DNA of 64,000 nucleotides from Streptococcus infantis. Its GTDB lineage: Bacteria; Bacillota; Bacilli; Lactobacillales; Streptococcaceae. The stretch lies in contig NZ_JADMUH010000001.1 of assembly GCF_015546995.1 (NCBI RefSeq), positions 1-64,000 of the forward strand, written 5' to 3'. Shown one piece after another: positions 16,976-26,141 of the stretch. The stretch's first letter is position 1. Each line of letters starts with the position of its first letter. Under the pieces are notes generated by a model that was not told the DNA's origin, searched no databases, and saw nothing but the letters and a program-made list of their open reading frames with translations. The translations under genes were made by a program, and so were the position numbers.

Positions 16976-18715
16976 TTATTTTTTACGATAATGTAAAACT
17001 GTTCCTACAGCTACGATAAGCATTGCAACACCAGCAACAGAAACAATTAGGCTATTACGTTCACCAGTGTTCGGAAGTCCTGGTTTGTCCCCAGTTGTTG
17101 AAACTGTTGTAGGTTCTCCAGTAGTTGTAGTGGTTGTTGAACCATTAGCTTCAGGAGTTGTTGTTTTCGAAGTTGAAGCTGTTGTATCTGCAGTTGGAGC
17201 TGTTGTATCTGCAGTTGGAGCTGTTGTCTCTGAAGTTGAACTTTCAGTAGTTGTAGTTGTTGTAGAGCTTGATTCTTCACTACTATTTTGACTAGTTGGC
17301 TCTTCAGTAGTTGTAGTAGTTGAAGTTGAAGTCTTAGGCTCTTCAGTCGTAGTTGTAGTGGATGAAGTTGTAGACTCAGGAGTCGTAGTTGTAGACTCAG
17401 GAGTCGTAGTTGTAGTAGATGAAGTTGTAGACTCAGGAGTCGTAGTTGTAGTAGATGAAGTTGTAGACTCAGGAGTCGTAGTTGTAGTAGATGAAGTTGT
17501 AGACTCAGGAGTCATAGTTGTAATAGATGAAGTTGTAGACTCAGGAGTCGTAGTTGTAGTGGATGAAGTCGTAGACTCAGTAGTTGTAGTAGTAGATGTA
17601 GTCGTTGTTGAAGTTGTTACGTCACTATTGTAGACTTGTGCATCTGCTGAAGCAGCTTTGTTAACCCAAGTGTTTTCTTTGGCTACAGCTGTTTTGTGTT
17701 GATCACTTGTAAGAGAAGCAACGTTTGTTACGCTCTTGATTTGATCAGCATGTTGTAGAAGTGTTTGATATGATAGGGTAATTTCGTCTGTAGATGCAAC
17801 TTTAAATTGGTCGCTGACCTTAGTCAAATCAAGTTTAAATCCATGTTCTGTCCACTCAATGTATGGTTCTAATGCAAGACCAGACATTGATACTCCGTTG
17901 ACAACTAGAGTTTTACCATTGACTTTCAAGTCAAATGATGCTGGAAGGTAAGTTCCACCTTTGAAGTATTGAGACACATCTTGACCTTTAGCAGATTTAA
18001 TACGGCTATAATCAAGTGCAGGAAGGTTAGGCATTTGGTCAGTAAAGACGATGCTTGAAGCGGCTTCTTTCTTGTCAACAGCATTGTTTACTGAGATGTG
18101 CCAGAACAAGAAACCATCAGTAGTCTTATCAGTTACTTCTAGGGTATCTCTCCAGTCTGGAATTCCTGTAGGTCCCCAAATTTTTTGAGCGTGTTGCAAG
18201 TTAGTGTTATCTGTACCACCAGAATTATACTTCTTAATCGGAAGTAGGACTGGTACTGGACCTTGTCCAGAACGTCTGACAATTGCAGATTCTGAACCGA
18301 TTTTAATGGAGCGTTCTTGGTCTTGACCAGTGGTGTTATCTCCATCCCATTTATACCAGAATGATACGTTTCCTTCAGCCCCTTTATTTCCTCCTTTTAC
18401 AAAGGTAATAGTCAGAGTCTTACCGTCATCTGATACTTTTCCTGTTGCAATTTCTTCGCCACTAGCGTTTTTCATTGAGCTAAAAGCGGAAGAAGCAAAC
18501 TTAACGTCCTCTGGCATAGAAATTGTGAATGTATCACCGACTTCTACGCCACCGTCAATTTCCCAGTGATATGAAATCTTTTCGCCTTCAGTTGTCACTT
18601 GAGAAATTTTCACTTGGCTGGTTAATTCTTTTGCTTGCGTTCTATATGCACCGATAGAAATTAGAAGTGCAAGGGCCGCAAACGCAGAAAAAACAGCAAA
18701 AAATAACTTTTTCAT
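16976..18715 (-). CDS. LPXTG-anchored Ser/Thr-rich surface adhesin
   Basis: A 579-residue wall-anchored protein. Residues 1-28 form a signal peptide. Residues about 30-345 are a beta-rich adhesin region of the bacterial Ig-like/collagen-adhesin kind (GDTFTISMPEDVKF, DGKTLTITFV). Residues about 360-545 are low-complexity Ser/Thr/Pro/Glu, including tandem copies of a 12-residue unit (STTSSTTTTTPE). LPNTG (547-551), a hydrophobic segment and RKK follow for sortase anchoring. AAGGAGG precedes the start. The Ser/Thr stalk could be glycosylated by the accessory Sec system. I infer it is a strain-variable gene. Confidence 0.88.
   Translation of the reverse strand: MKKLFFAVFSAFAALALLISIGAYRTQAKELTSQVKISQVTTEGEKISYHWEIDGGVEVGDTFTISMPEDVKFASSAFSSMKNASGEEIATGKVSDDGKTLTITFVKGGNKGAEGNVSFWYKWDGDNTTGQDQERSIKIGSESAIVRRSGQGPVPVLLPIKKYNSGGTDNTNLQHAQKIWGPTGIPDWRDTLEVTDKTTDGFLFWHISVNNAVDKKEAASSIVFTDQMPNLPALDYSRIKSAKGQDVSQYFKGGTYLPASFDLKVNGKTLVVNGVSMSGLALEPYIEWTEHGFKLDLTKVSDQFKVASTDEITLSYQTLLQHADQIKSVTNVASLTSDQHKTAVAKENTWVNKAASADAQVYNSDVTTSTTTTSTTTTTESTTSSTTTTTPESTTSSITTMTPESTTSSTTTTTPESTTSSTTTTTPESTTSSTTTTTPESTTTTPESTTSSTTTTTEEPKTSTSTTTTTEEPTSQNSSEESSSTTTTTTESSTSETTAPTADTTAPTADTTASTSKTTTPEANGSTTTTTTGEPTTVSTTGDKPGLPNTGERNSLIVSVAGVAMLIVAVGTVLHYRKK
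17345..17590 (-). repeat. Tandem 36-bp repeats in the surface-protein stalk
   Basis: About six full or partial copies of a 36-bp unit encode ESTTSSTTTTTP. Copies differ by single bases and one shortened copy is present. Such arrays change length by slippage or recombination, altering how far the adhesin extends. A second, shorter repeat (TAPTADT) lies downstream in the protein. Confidence 0.88.
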
Positions 18716-18950
18716 TGTTCCTCCTTTTTATAGTTTTTATAGTTGATATACCAAACAAGGCAATTTTATCACTAACATATTAAGCGGTCAAATAATACGA
18801 CTTAATAATTTTTATAAAACATCTTTAGAGTAATGAAGAAATGAAAATATTGTAAAAATCATTTCAATCCTTCTTTCTATTTAAAAATATGATAAAATAG
18901 GTATGTTTGAACTAGAGCATTCGCTCAGAAATTTAGAATAGGAGAATATG

Positions 18951-21497
18951 ATGCAAGCAGTAGAACATTATATCGAAAAATTTGTTCCTGAACATTATGA
19001 TTTATTTTTAGACTTGAGTCGTGAGACCAAGACGTTTTCAGGAAAAGTAACCATTACTGGTCAAGCTAAAAGTGACCGTATTTCCCTTCACCAAAAAGAC
19101 TTGGAAATTGCTTCAGTTGAAGTAGCAGGACAAGATCGTACATTCACAGTTGATAATGAAAACGAAGCTCTTCATATCGAACTTACAGAAGCAGGTTCAG
19201 TTGAATTGGTTATTGCTTTTTCAGGTAAAATCACAGACAACATGACAGGAATCTATCCATCATACTACACAGTTGATGGAGTTAAGAAGGAAGTCTTGTC
19301 TACACAGTTTGAGAGCCACTTTGCCCGTGAAGCCTTCCCATGTGTGGATGAGCCAGAAGCGAAAGCAACCTTTGACCTAGCTCTTCGTTTTGACCAAGCA
19401 GAAGGCGAACTTGCCTTGTCAAACATGCCAGAAATCGATGTTGAAAACCGCAAAGAAACTGGCATCTGGAAGTTTGAAACTACACCTCGTATGTCTTCTT
19501 ACTTGCTAGCTTTCGTAGCTGGTGATTTGCAAGGGGTAACTGCTACAACTAAAAATGGTACCTTGGTAGGTGTATACTCAACCAAGGCACATCCACTTTC
19601 AAACCTTGATTTCTCACTAGATATCGCTGTTCGTTCTATCGAATTTTACGAAGACTATTACGGAGTCAAGTATCCAATCCCTCAATCTCTTCACATCGCC
19701 CTTCCTGACTTCTCAGCTGGTGCTATGGAAAACTGGGGTCTTGTAACCTACCGTGAAGTCTACTTGGTTGTGGATGAGAACTCTACCTTTGCCAGCCGTC
19801 AACAAGTAGCCCTCGTCATTGCCCACGAGCTTGCTCACCAATGGTTCGGTAATCTCGTAACTATGAAGTGGTGGGATGACCTTTGGCTCAATGAAAGTTT
19901 CGCTAACATGATGGAATATGTTTGTGTAGATGCCATCGAGCCAAGTTGGAATATCTTTGAGGACTTCCAAACAAGTGGTGTTCCTTCAGCTCTAAAACGT
20001 GATGCGACTGATGGTGTTCAGTCAGTTCACGTAGAAGTAAGCCATCCAGATGAAATCAATACTCTTTTTGACCCTGCAATCGTTTATGCTAAGGGTAGCC
20101 GTCTCATGCACATGCTTCGTCGTTGGCTAGGAGATGCTGATTTTGCTAAAGGTTTAGGTGCCTACTTTGAAAAACACCAATATGGAAATACTATTGGTCG
20201 TGACTTATGGAACGCTCTTGGCCAAGCATCAGGTCGTGATGTGGCAGCCTTTATGGATTCTTGGTTGGAGCAGCCTGGTTATCCAGTTTTGACTGCTACA
20301 GTTGAAAATGATGTTTTGAAGATCTCACAAAAACAATTCTTCATCGGTGAGCACGAAGACAAGAATCGTCTATGGGTAGTACCGCTTAACAGTAACTGGA
20401 AAGGTTTGCCAGATACTCTTGAAACTGAAAGCATTGAGATTCCTGGATATGCTGCTTTGCTTGCTGAAAATAAAACAGCTCTTCGACTCAACACCGAAAA
20501 CACAGCACACTACATTACAGACTATCAAGGTCAATTACTTGATGCTATCCTTTCAGAATTAGTAGAACTTGATAATACAAGCAAACTTCAAATCGTTCAA
20601 GAACGTCGTTTGCTTGCTGAAGCTGGTCACATTTCATTTGCGGACTTGCTTCCAGTTGTGGGTCAATTGGCACAAGAAGAATCTTACCTAGTTGTTGCAG
20701 CGGTTTCTCAAGTTATTTCAGCCCTAGAACGCTTTATCGATGAAGGAACTGAAACTGAAAAAGCCTTTAAAGCACTTGTTGCGAAACTTGCTCGTTACAA
20801 CTATGAACGCCTTGGATTTGAAGCAAAAGACGGAGAAGCTGATGAGGATGAATTGGTTCGTCAATTGACAATTTCTATGATGATTCGCTCAAATGATGAG
20901 GGGGCCAGCCAAGTTGCTAGTCAAATCTTTGCAGCTCATAAGGATAATCTTGCAGGACTCCCAGCGGCTATCCGCTCACAAGTTCTCATCAATGAAATGA
21001 AACATCATGAGACCAAAGACTTGGTGGCTCTATACCTTGACCTCTATACAAATGCTACAGATGCAGTCTTTAAACGCCAGTTGGCTGCTGCTCTATCATA
21101 TAGTACAGATGCAGAAAATATCCAAACGCTTCTTGCAACTTGGAAGGATAAATTTATCGTCAAACCACAAGACCTTGCATTGTGGTACCTCCACTTCCTT
21201 GGACACAAGGTCACTCAAGAAACAGCTTGGACATGGGCGCGTGAAAACTGGGATTGGGTTAAGGGAGCTCTTGGTGGAGACATGAGCTTTGATCGATTCG
21301 TCATCTACCCTTCTAATATCTTTAAAACTGAAGAACGCTTGGCAGAATATAAAGCCTTCTTTGAACCACAAGTTTCTGACCTAGCACTTAGCCGTAATAT
21401 CCGCATGGGTATCAAGGATATCGCAGCTCGCGTTGAATTGATTAAACGTGAAAAAGCAGCAGTTGAAGCAGCAGTTGCAGAATATGGCAAGGCTTAA
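18951..21497 (+). CDS. pepN: Aminopeptidase N (lysyl aminopeptidase)
   Basis: A cytoplasmic M1 zinc metallopeptidase that removes N-terminal residues from peptides taken up by the cell. The 848-residue product has the exopeptidase motif GAMENWG near residue 260 and the zinc site HELAHQWFGN with the downstream NESFA glutamate. I prefer the second of two adjacent ATGs (18951) because the AGGAG spacing is better. It is monocistronic with a terminator. Confidence 0.96.
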   Translation: MQAVEHYIEKFVPEHYDLFLDLSRETKTFSGKVTITGQAKSDRISLHQKDLEIASVEVAGQDRTFTVDNENEALHIELTEAGSVELVIAFSGKITDNMTGIYPSYYTVDGVKKEVLSTQFESHFAREAFPCVDEPEAKATFDLALRFDQAEGELALSNMPEIDVENRKETGIWKFETTPRMSSYLLAFVAGDLQGVTATTKNGTLVGVYSTKAHPLSNLDFSLDIAVRSIEFYEDYYGVKYPIPQSLHIALPDFSAGAMENWGLVTYREVYLVVDENSTFASRQQVALVIAHELAHQWFGNLVTMKWWDDLWLNESFANMMEYVCVDAIEPSWNIFEDFQTSGVPSALKRDATDGVQSVHVEVSHPDEINTLFDPAIVYAKGSRLMHMLRRWLGDADFAKGLGAYFEKHQYGNTIGRDLWNALGQASGRDVAAFMDSWLEQPGYPVLTATVENDVLKISQKQFFIGEHEDKNRLWVVPLNSNWKGLPDTLETESIEIPGYAALLAENKTALRLNTENTAHYITDYQGQLLDAILSELVELDNTSKLQIVQERRLLAEAGHISFADLLPVVGQLAQEESYLVVAAVSQVISALERFIDEGTETEKAFKALVAKLARYNYERLGFEAKDGEADEDELVRQLTISMMIRSNDEGASQVASQIFAAHKDNLAGLPAAIRSQVLINEMKHHETKDLVALYLDLYTNATDAVFKRQLAAALSYSTDAENIQTLLATWKDKFIVKPQDLALWYLHFLGHKVTQETAWTWARENWDWVKGALGGDMSFDRFVIYPSNIFKTEERLAEYKAFFEPQVSDLALSRNIRMGIKDIAARVELIKREKAAVEAAVAEYGKA

Positions 21498-21523
21498 AAA
21501 CTTCTTGACTAAATAGTATATAA

Positions 21524-21569
21524 AAACTCAACTTTCTCTTAGAAAAACAAGGAAAGTTGAGTTTTTTTT
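21524..21569 (+). terminator. Terminator of pepN
   Basis: The stem AAACTCAACTTTC (21524-21536) pairs with GAAAGTTGAGTTT, followed by a long T-run. Confidence 0.85.
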
Positions 21570-21579
21570 AAGATATTTT

Positions 21580-21588
21580 TGCTATAAT
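21580..21588 (+). promoter_or_regulatory. Extended -10 promoter of ciaRH
   Basis: TGCTATAAT (TATAAT at 21583-21588) precedes ciaR by 24 nt, followed by an AAGGAGG SD. Confidence 0.7.
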
Positions 21589-21612
21589 GGATATAATAAG
21601 GAGGAATTTTTG

Positions 21613-22284
21613 ATGATTAAAATTCTATTAGTGGAAGATGACCTAGGCCTGTCAAATTCAGTCTTTGATTTTTTGGATGATTTTGCAGATGTTATGCAGG
21701 TATTTGATGGCGAAGAAGGTCTCTACGAGGCTGAAAGTGGCGTCTATGACTTGATTCTATTGGACTTGATGTTACCAGAAAAAAATGGTTTCCAAGTCTT
21801 AAAAGAACTACGTGAAAAAGGTGTTTCGACTCCTGTTCTCATCATGACAGCCAAGGAAAGTCTTGATGACAAAGGACATGGGTTTGAGCTGGGAGCAGAT
21901 GATTATTTAACCAAACCATTTTATCTAGAAGAACTCAAGATGCGTATTCAGGCCCTCCTCAAACGCTCAGGGAAATTTAACGAAAATACCTTAACGTACG
22001 GTGATTTGACAGTCAATCTATCTACTAATGAAGTTAAGGTTCAAGATGCCTCTGTTGAGCTGCTTGGGAAAGAATTTGAACTATTGGTCTATTTCCTCCA
22101 AAACCAAAATGTCATCTTACCAAAAACCCAAATCTTTGACCGTTTATGGGGATTTGACAGTGACACAACCATTTCCGTTGTAGAAGTTTATGTATCAAAA
22201 GTTCGTAAGAAATTGAAAGGTTCAGCTTTTGCTGAAAATCTCCAAACTTTGCGTAGTGTTGGGTATATTTTAAAACATGTTTAA
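21613..22284 (+). CDS. ciaR: Response regulator CiaR
   Basis: An OmpR-type regulator of 223 residues: receiver domain with the acidic pair at 9-10 and phospho-acceptor Asp51 ([11 protein letters not shown]), Lys about 101, and a C-terminal winged helix ending LRSVGYIL. In mitis-group streptococci CiaR controls htrA, small csRNAs, competence and beta-lactam tolerance. I use ATG 21613 rather than the TTG one codon earlier. It overlaps ciaH by 8 nt. Confidence 0.96.
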   Translation: MIKILLVEDDLGLSNSVFDFLDDFADVMQVFDGEEGLYEAESGVYDLILLDLMLPEKNGFQVLKELREKGVSTPVLIMTAKESLDDKGHGFELGADDYLTKPFYLEELKMRIQALLKRSGKFNENTLTYGDLTVNLSTNEVKVQDASVELLGKEFELLVYFLQNQNVILPKTQIFDRLWGFDSDTTISVVEVYVSKVRKKLKGSAFAENLQTLRSVGYILKHV

Positions 22285-23611
22285 GAAATTAAAAAAGAAT
22301 TGGTACGCAGAAGATTTTAGCTACTTTATCCGTAATTTTGGTGTGTTCACCCTAATTTTCTCTGCAATGACCTTGATTATCCTGCAGGTTATGCACTCCA
22401 GTCTCTACACATCAGTGGATGAGAAACTGCTATCTCTCAGCAACAATCCTCAGGACATCATTCAATTGGCGGTCAATCGTGCAACTGAAGACGTAAAGGA
22501 TTTAGATAGTGGCAATGTCGCTCCAGCATCTGATAAAAAACCAAATGTAAGTTCCAATACTGAAGTAATTTTGCTAGATTCAAATTTGAATCAATTAGTG
22601 ACTGGCAATCGCTTTTTGGGATTAGACAGAATAACTTTCAATAAAAAGGATTTAAACCATATCCGACAACTTCATGTTGTGAATAGCTACGGCCAGGATG
22701 AGATTTATCGGGTGGTCTTAACGGAAATGAATATTGATTCTGTTTCGACTAATATTAAGTATGCTGCTATCCTGATTAACACAAGCCAACTAGAGCAAAT
22801 TAGTCAAAACCACGAGCAGTTAATCGTGGTGGTGATGGCAAGTTTTTGGATTCTATCTATCTTAGCCAGTCTCTATCTTGCACGTGTCAGTGTTAAACCC
22901 TTACTTGAAAGTATGCAAAAGCAGAAAAGTTTTGTGGAAAATGCCAGTCATGAATTACGGACTCCGTTGGCAGTTCTTCAGAACCGTCTGGAAACTCTTT
23001 TTAGAAAACCAGAGGCGACCATTATGGAGTCAAGTGAGAGTATCGCTTCTAGTTTAGAAGAAGTTCGAAATATGAAATTTCTAACAACTAACCTTCTCAA
23101 TCTGGCACGTAGAGATGATGGAATCAAGCCTGAGTTTGGAGAGGTAGAGCCAGACTTCTTTAATACAACCTTTACTAACTATGAGATGATTGCGTCCGAG
23201 AATAATCGTGTCTTTCGTTTCCAAAATCGTGTTCATCGCACCATTATCACAGATAAACTCCTCCTCAAGCAATTGATGACGATTCTATTTGACAATGCGG
23301 TCAAGTATACAGAAGAAGAAGGAGATATATATTTTGAGATTTCAACGAAAGAACGAAGCCTCTACCTAACGGTAGCTGATAATGGAATCGGTATTTCTGC
23401 AGCCGATAAAAAGAAAATCTTTGATCGTTTTTATCGCGTGGATAAGGCACGTACACGGCAAAAGGGTGGTTTCGGTTTAGGCTTATCTTTAGCTAAGCAG
23501 ATCGTCGATGCCTTAAAAGGCTCTATCAGTGTGAAAGATAACAAACCTAACGGAACAATTTTTGAAGTCAAGATTGCTATCACAACACCATCAAAACGAA
23601 AGAATAAATAA
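22277..23611 (+). CDS. ciaH: Sensor histidine kinase CiaH
   Basis: The membrane sensor partner of CiaR, 444 residues. Two membrane segments (about 20-42 and 185-205) flank an extracellular domain. The cytoplasmic part has the phospho-accepting His in [12 protein letters not shown], an N-box ([10 protein letters not shown]), and nucleotide boxes VADNGIGIS and [13 protein letters not shown]. All catalytic motifs are intact. It ends at a convergent terminator. Confidence 0.96.
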   Translation: MFKKLKKNWYAEDFSYFIRNFGVFTLIFSAMTLIILQVMHSSLYTSVDEKLLSLSNNPQDIIQLAVNRATEDVKDLDSGNVAPASDKKPNVSSNTEVILLDSNLNQLVTGNRFLGLDRITFNKKDLNHIRQLHVVNSYGQDEIYRVVLTEMNIDSVSTNIKYAAILINTSQLEQISQNHEQLIVVVMASFWILSILASLYLARVSVKPLLESMQKQKSFVENASHELRTPLAVLQNRLETLFRKPEATIMESSESIASSLEEVRNMKFLTTNLLNLARRDDGIKPEFGEVEPDFFNTTFTNYEMIASENNRVFRFQNRVHRTIITDKLLLKQLMTILFDNAVKYTEEEGDIYFEISTKERSLYLTVADNGIGISAADKKKIFDRFYRVDKARTRQKGGFGLGLSLAKQIVDALKGSISVKDNKPNGTIFEVKIAITTPSKRKNK

Positions 23612-23639
23612 AAAAACCTTCGATTCATCGAAGGTTTTT
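23612..23639. terminator. Convergent terminator after ciaH
   Basis: A 13-bp perfect stem (AAAAACCTTCGAT with ATCGAAGGTTTTT, loop TC) with A and T flanks serves ciaH and the opposite small membrane gene. Confidence 0.88.
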
Positions 23640-23913
23640 ATTTGAATTTTTTCTTGATAAAAGTGCGCTGAAATTGTAAAGCTACAAGACTGAGGCCGAT
23701 AGCCAAAGCAAATGATAAAACAGTGTTCAATTTAAGCGATAAGAACATAAAACTAAAGATAGCTAAAAAGACACAGAAGCAAGCAATGTTTACAAAAAAT
23801 AGGACTTCCTTTACACTAGCAACAGAAGTATTTTCTGGGATATAATCTTGAAACTGAGCAGTTTTTATACTTTCTTGTTCAAACTCATACGGGTGTAGTT
23901 TTCTTGCGGGCAT
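23638..23913 (-). CDS. Small membrane protein (DUF3270-like)
   Basis: A 91-residue protein with a hydrophilic N-terminal half and two membrane segments (about 37-58 and 62-80), ending in a basic tail (RTFIKKKFK). This matches the streptococcal DUF3270 family that lies beside ciaRH; assignment is by position and architecture. Function is unknown. Confidence 0.7.
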   Translation of the reverse strand: MPARKLHPYEFEQESIKTAQFQDYIPENTSVASVKEVLFFVNIACFCVFLAIFSFMFLSLKLNTVLSFALAIGLSLVALQFQRTFIKKKFK

Positions 23914-24023
23914 ATTTCTCTCCTTAACAGTACATTACTATTTTATCATTTTTTAAAGAGAGAATTATTACAGGATTGTTACAAATTGCATAAAATCTGT
24001 TATCAAGGCCAATTTCGGTTTTC

Positions 24024-24052
24024 TTGACATGCTGAAGGGAAAATGATAGGAT
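24024..24052 (+). promoter_or_regulatory. Promoter of the frameshifted ABC exporter genes
   Basis: TTGACA (24024-24029) and TAGGAT (24047-24052) with 17-nt spacing. It lies about 230 nt upstream of the permease gene. The 23914-24282 interval otherwise contains only this promoter and an untranslated stretch in which I see no convincing gene; an 18-codon frame from 24108 has a passable SD but no support. Confidence 0.6.
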
Positions 24053-24282
24053 GAGTAAACCGTTTAAACTTTATTATTTTTCTCTTATTTCAATGAGGGA
24101 AAATTTGATGGTTGAAACGAATAAAAATCATACACAGATGCAAATAAATTCAATTTTGAAGTAAGGACAGGATTCTTTTAAATTGATTCTAGTTGTTCAT
24201 GACGAGATAGTTTTCTATCTTTAGTGCTATGGTAAAGAGGAGATTTGTTCCCTCGACAACAGAATACTTAAAGGAGATTGGC

Positions 24283-25338
24283 ATGTATCTTGCTATCAAA
24301 GAAATTTTACAGAATAAACTGCGTTACAGTTTAATTCTAACAACCATTTTTCTCATTGCTTTTATGGTCTTTTTTATGACCAGTTTGGCTCTCGGGCTTG
24401 TTCGAAATAACAGGGCTGCTATTGATAATTGGCAAGCAACAGGAGTTGTGCTATCCGATTATGCAAATGATAATTTGACTGCATCCTTTATACCAGAAAA
24501 AGACTACAAAGATGAAGTGTCTGGGGATGCTGTTCCCCTAAGCTACATGTTTGCGGTAACAAACCTTGTTAATAGTAGTGACAAGATGAATGTCTCTATT
24601 TTTGGTCAAGAGTGGGACAGTTTTATCTCGCCAACCTTGATTGAAGGGCGTTACCCAGAAAATGACCAAGAAGTGGTAGTGGATCAGTCTTTTGAAAATT
24701 ACGGCATCAAACTCGGGGATGCTATTCAACTCAACGGAAGTGAGACAAGTTTTAAGATTGTAGGTTTGACCAGAGAAAATAAATTTTTCACGGAACCTGT
24801 TGTCTTTACAAGTTTAACAACGTATTGGGATTTACAAGGAATAACAAAAGGCAATCGTTCGATCTCTGCATTGGTATTGCAAAATGATGTAGAAGTGACT
24901 GGCGATGGCTTGAAGCAGATTTCTATTCAAAAAATGATTTCTAAAATTCCTGGCTATACCCCTCAGGTCAATGTATTCTCAGGAATGATTCTAGCTATGA
25001 TTGTCATTACAGGTCTGATTGTAGGAATTTTTATCTACATCATTACCATTCAAAAATTAGCCCTCTATGGAATTATGCGAGCGCAAGGGATTCAGATAAA
25101 ATCCATCGTATGGTCCCTTTTCTGCCAAATCTTTCTCTTATCTGGTTTGGGTATAGGATTGGCTTTATTAGCCATTTGGGCTGTCATTTTAGTCTTACCT
25201 GCAACCTTCTTTTTCTACCCTAGTTGGTTGGCATACTTTGTGTTAAGCCTGCTCATTTGCTTGATGGCACTACTAGGTGGCGTCATTTCGCTTCCGCGTC
25301 TACTTAAAGTAGATCCAATTACAGCGATTGCAGAATGA
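24283..25338 (+). CDS. ABC exporter permease (FtsX/DevC-like)
   Basis: A 351-residue permease: N-terminal membrane segment (about 14-38), an extracellular domain of about 200 residues, and three C-terminal segments with a conserved end (LPRLLKVDPITAIAE). The arrangement resembles DevC/HrtB-type exporters such as haem or drug exporters. Start 24283 is chosen because AAGGAGATTGGC precedes it. Its ATPase partner downstream is frameshifted, so the transporter may be inactive. Confidence 0.82.
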   Translation: MYLAIKEILQNKLRYSLILTTIFLIAFMVFFMTSLALGLVRNNRAAIDNWQATGVVLSDYANDNLTASFIPEKDYKDEVSGDAVPLSYMFAVTNLVNSSDKMNVSIFGQEWDSFISPTLIEGRYPENDQEVVVDQSFENYGIKLGDAIQLNGSETSFKIVGLTRENKFFTEPVVFTSLTTYWDLQGITKGNRSISALVLQNDVEVTGDGLKQISIQKMISKIPGYTPQVNVFSGMILAMIVITGLIVGIFIYIITIQKLALYGIMRAQGIQIKSIVWSLFCQIFLLSGLGIGLALLAIWAVILVLPATFFFYPSWLAYFVLSLLICLMALLGGVISLPRLLKVDPITAIAE

Positions 25339-25351
25339 TAAGGAGGATGAT

Positions 25352-26031
25352 ATGACGACATTAATTAAGATGATTCAAGTGACAAAAACTTATGGCGAAG
25401 GAAATATGAAAGTTACAGCTCTTCATGAGACCAATTTTCAACTAAACGCTGGGGAGTTTGTAGCAATTGTAGGGCCTTCTGGATCAGGTAAAACAACCTT
25501 TTTAACGACTCTAGGCCAACTTCAGGAAGCTTCAAGAGGAAGATTCTAGTAAAGGGAAAAGAGACTGGGCATTTATCTGAAAAAGAAAAAACGGATTTGC
25601 GCTTTAGTGAATTTGGTTTTATCCTCCAGGCTTCAAATCTGATTCCCTTTTTAACAGTTAAGGAGCAATTAGATTTAATTGACCGTTTGGATAAAAAGAA
25701 ATCTATAAAAAGTGACCGACAAGAGTTGTTAAGTTTGTTGGACTTGGAAAAGGTTCAAAATCACTATCCCAAAGCTCTCTCAGGAGGAGAGCGTCAACGA
25801 GCTGCAATTGCTAGAGCCCTATACAATAATCCGAGCATTGTACTTGCAGATGAGCCAACAGCTAGCCTAGATACACAACGTGCTTACCAGGTTACAGATA
25901 TGCTGGCTTCAATTGCCCATGAGCAAGGCAGGGGAGTTGTCATGATTACGCATGATACTCGCTTGCTAGATAAGGTTGACCGTATTTATGTGATGAATGA
26001 CGGACGACTTGTTGAAAAGACACAAGCATAA
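25352..26031 (+). pseudogene. Frameshifted ABC transporter ATP-binding protein
   Basis: The 5' part (25352-25549) encodes a normal ATPase start with Walker A GPSGSGKTT and then hits TAG. The rest continues in another frame with signature LSGGERQRAAIARAL, Walker B IVLADEPTASLD and a normal end at 26031. Adding one base near 25540 (in the GGAAG run) restores a 226-residue ATPase of the HrtA/LolD type. No classic slippery heptamer is present, so I read this as a one-base deletion or a sequencing error, not programmed frameshifting. Confidence 0.85.
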
Positions 26032-26035
26032 ATCT

Positions 26036-26072
26036 AAAAAGTGAACTGCCATTGATGCGATTCACTTTTTTT
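26036..26072 (+). terminator. Terminator after the ABC exporter genes
   Basis: The stem AAAAAGTGAA (26036-26045) with TTCACTTTTT (26061-26070) is followed by T residues. Confidence 0.8.
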
Positions 26073-26123
26073 GAATTTTCGCATCATAAGATACACTTTT
26101 CTATATAGCTGATTTTTTGGAAA

Positions 26124-26134
26124 TGTGGTATAAT
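26124..26134 (+). promoter_or_regulatory. Extended -10 promoter directly before the U32 gene
   Basis: TGTGGTATAAT places TATAAT at 26129-26134, only 7 nt before the ATG. The transcript would begin at or next to the start codon, and no SD is present. Confidence 0.75.
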
Positions 26135-26141
26135 TTTCTCT

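Noticed and set aside
17067-17633. Plus-strand valine-rich open frames and a CRISPR-like repetitive look over 17.07-17.63 kb
   Set aside because: They are the antisense of the Ser/Thr repeat region of the LPXTG protein. Repeats are contiguous without unique spacers, so there is no CRISPR array and no real plus-strand gene.
21567-21588. CiaR autoregulation site (TTTAAG-N5-TTTAAG) upstream of ciaR
   Set aside because: Only the first TTTAAG half is present; the second position reads TTTGCT and overlaps the -10 region. Too weak to list.
24108-24164. An 18-codon frame upstream of the frameshifted exporter as a small peptide gene
   Set aside because: Composition is unremarkable, no signal or leader-peptide motif is visible, and the SD is poor. 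Not supported beyond chance.
25520-25600. Programmed ribosomal frameshift in the ABC ATPase gene
   Set aside because: No slippery heptamer or following pseudoknot is visible near 25540, and the restored protein is an ordinary ATPase. A deletion or sequencing error is simpler.
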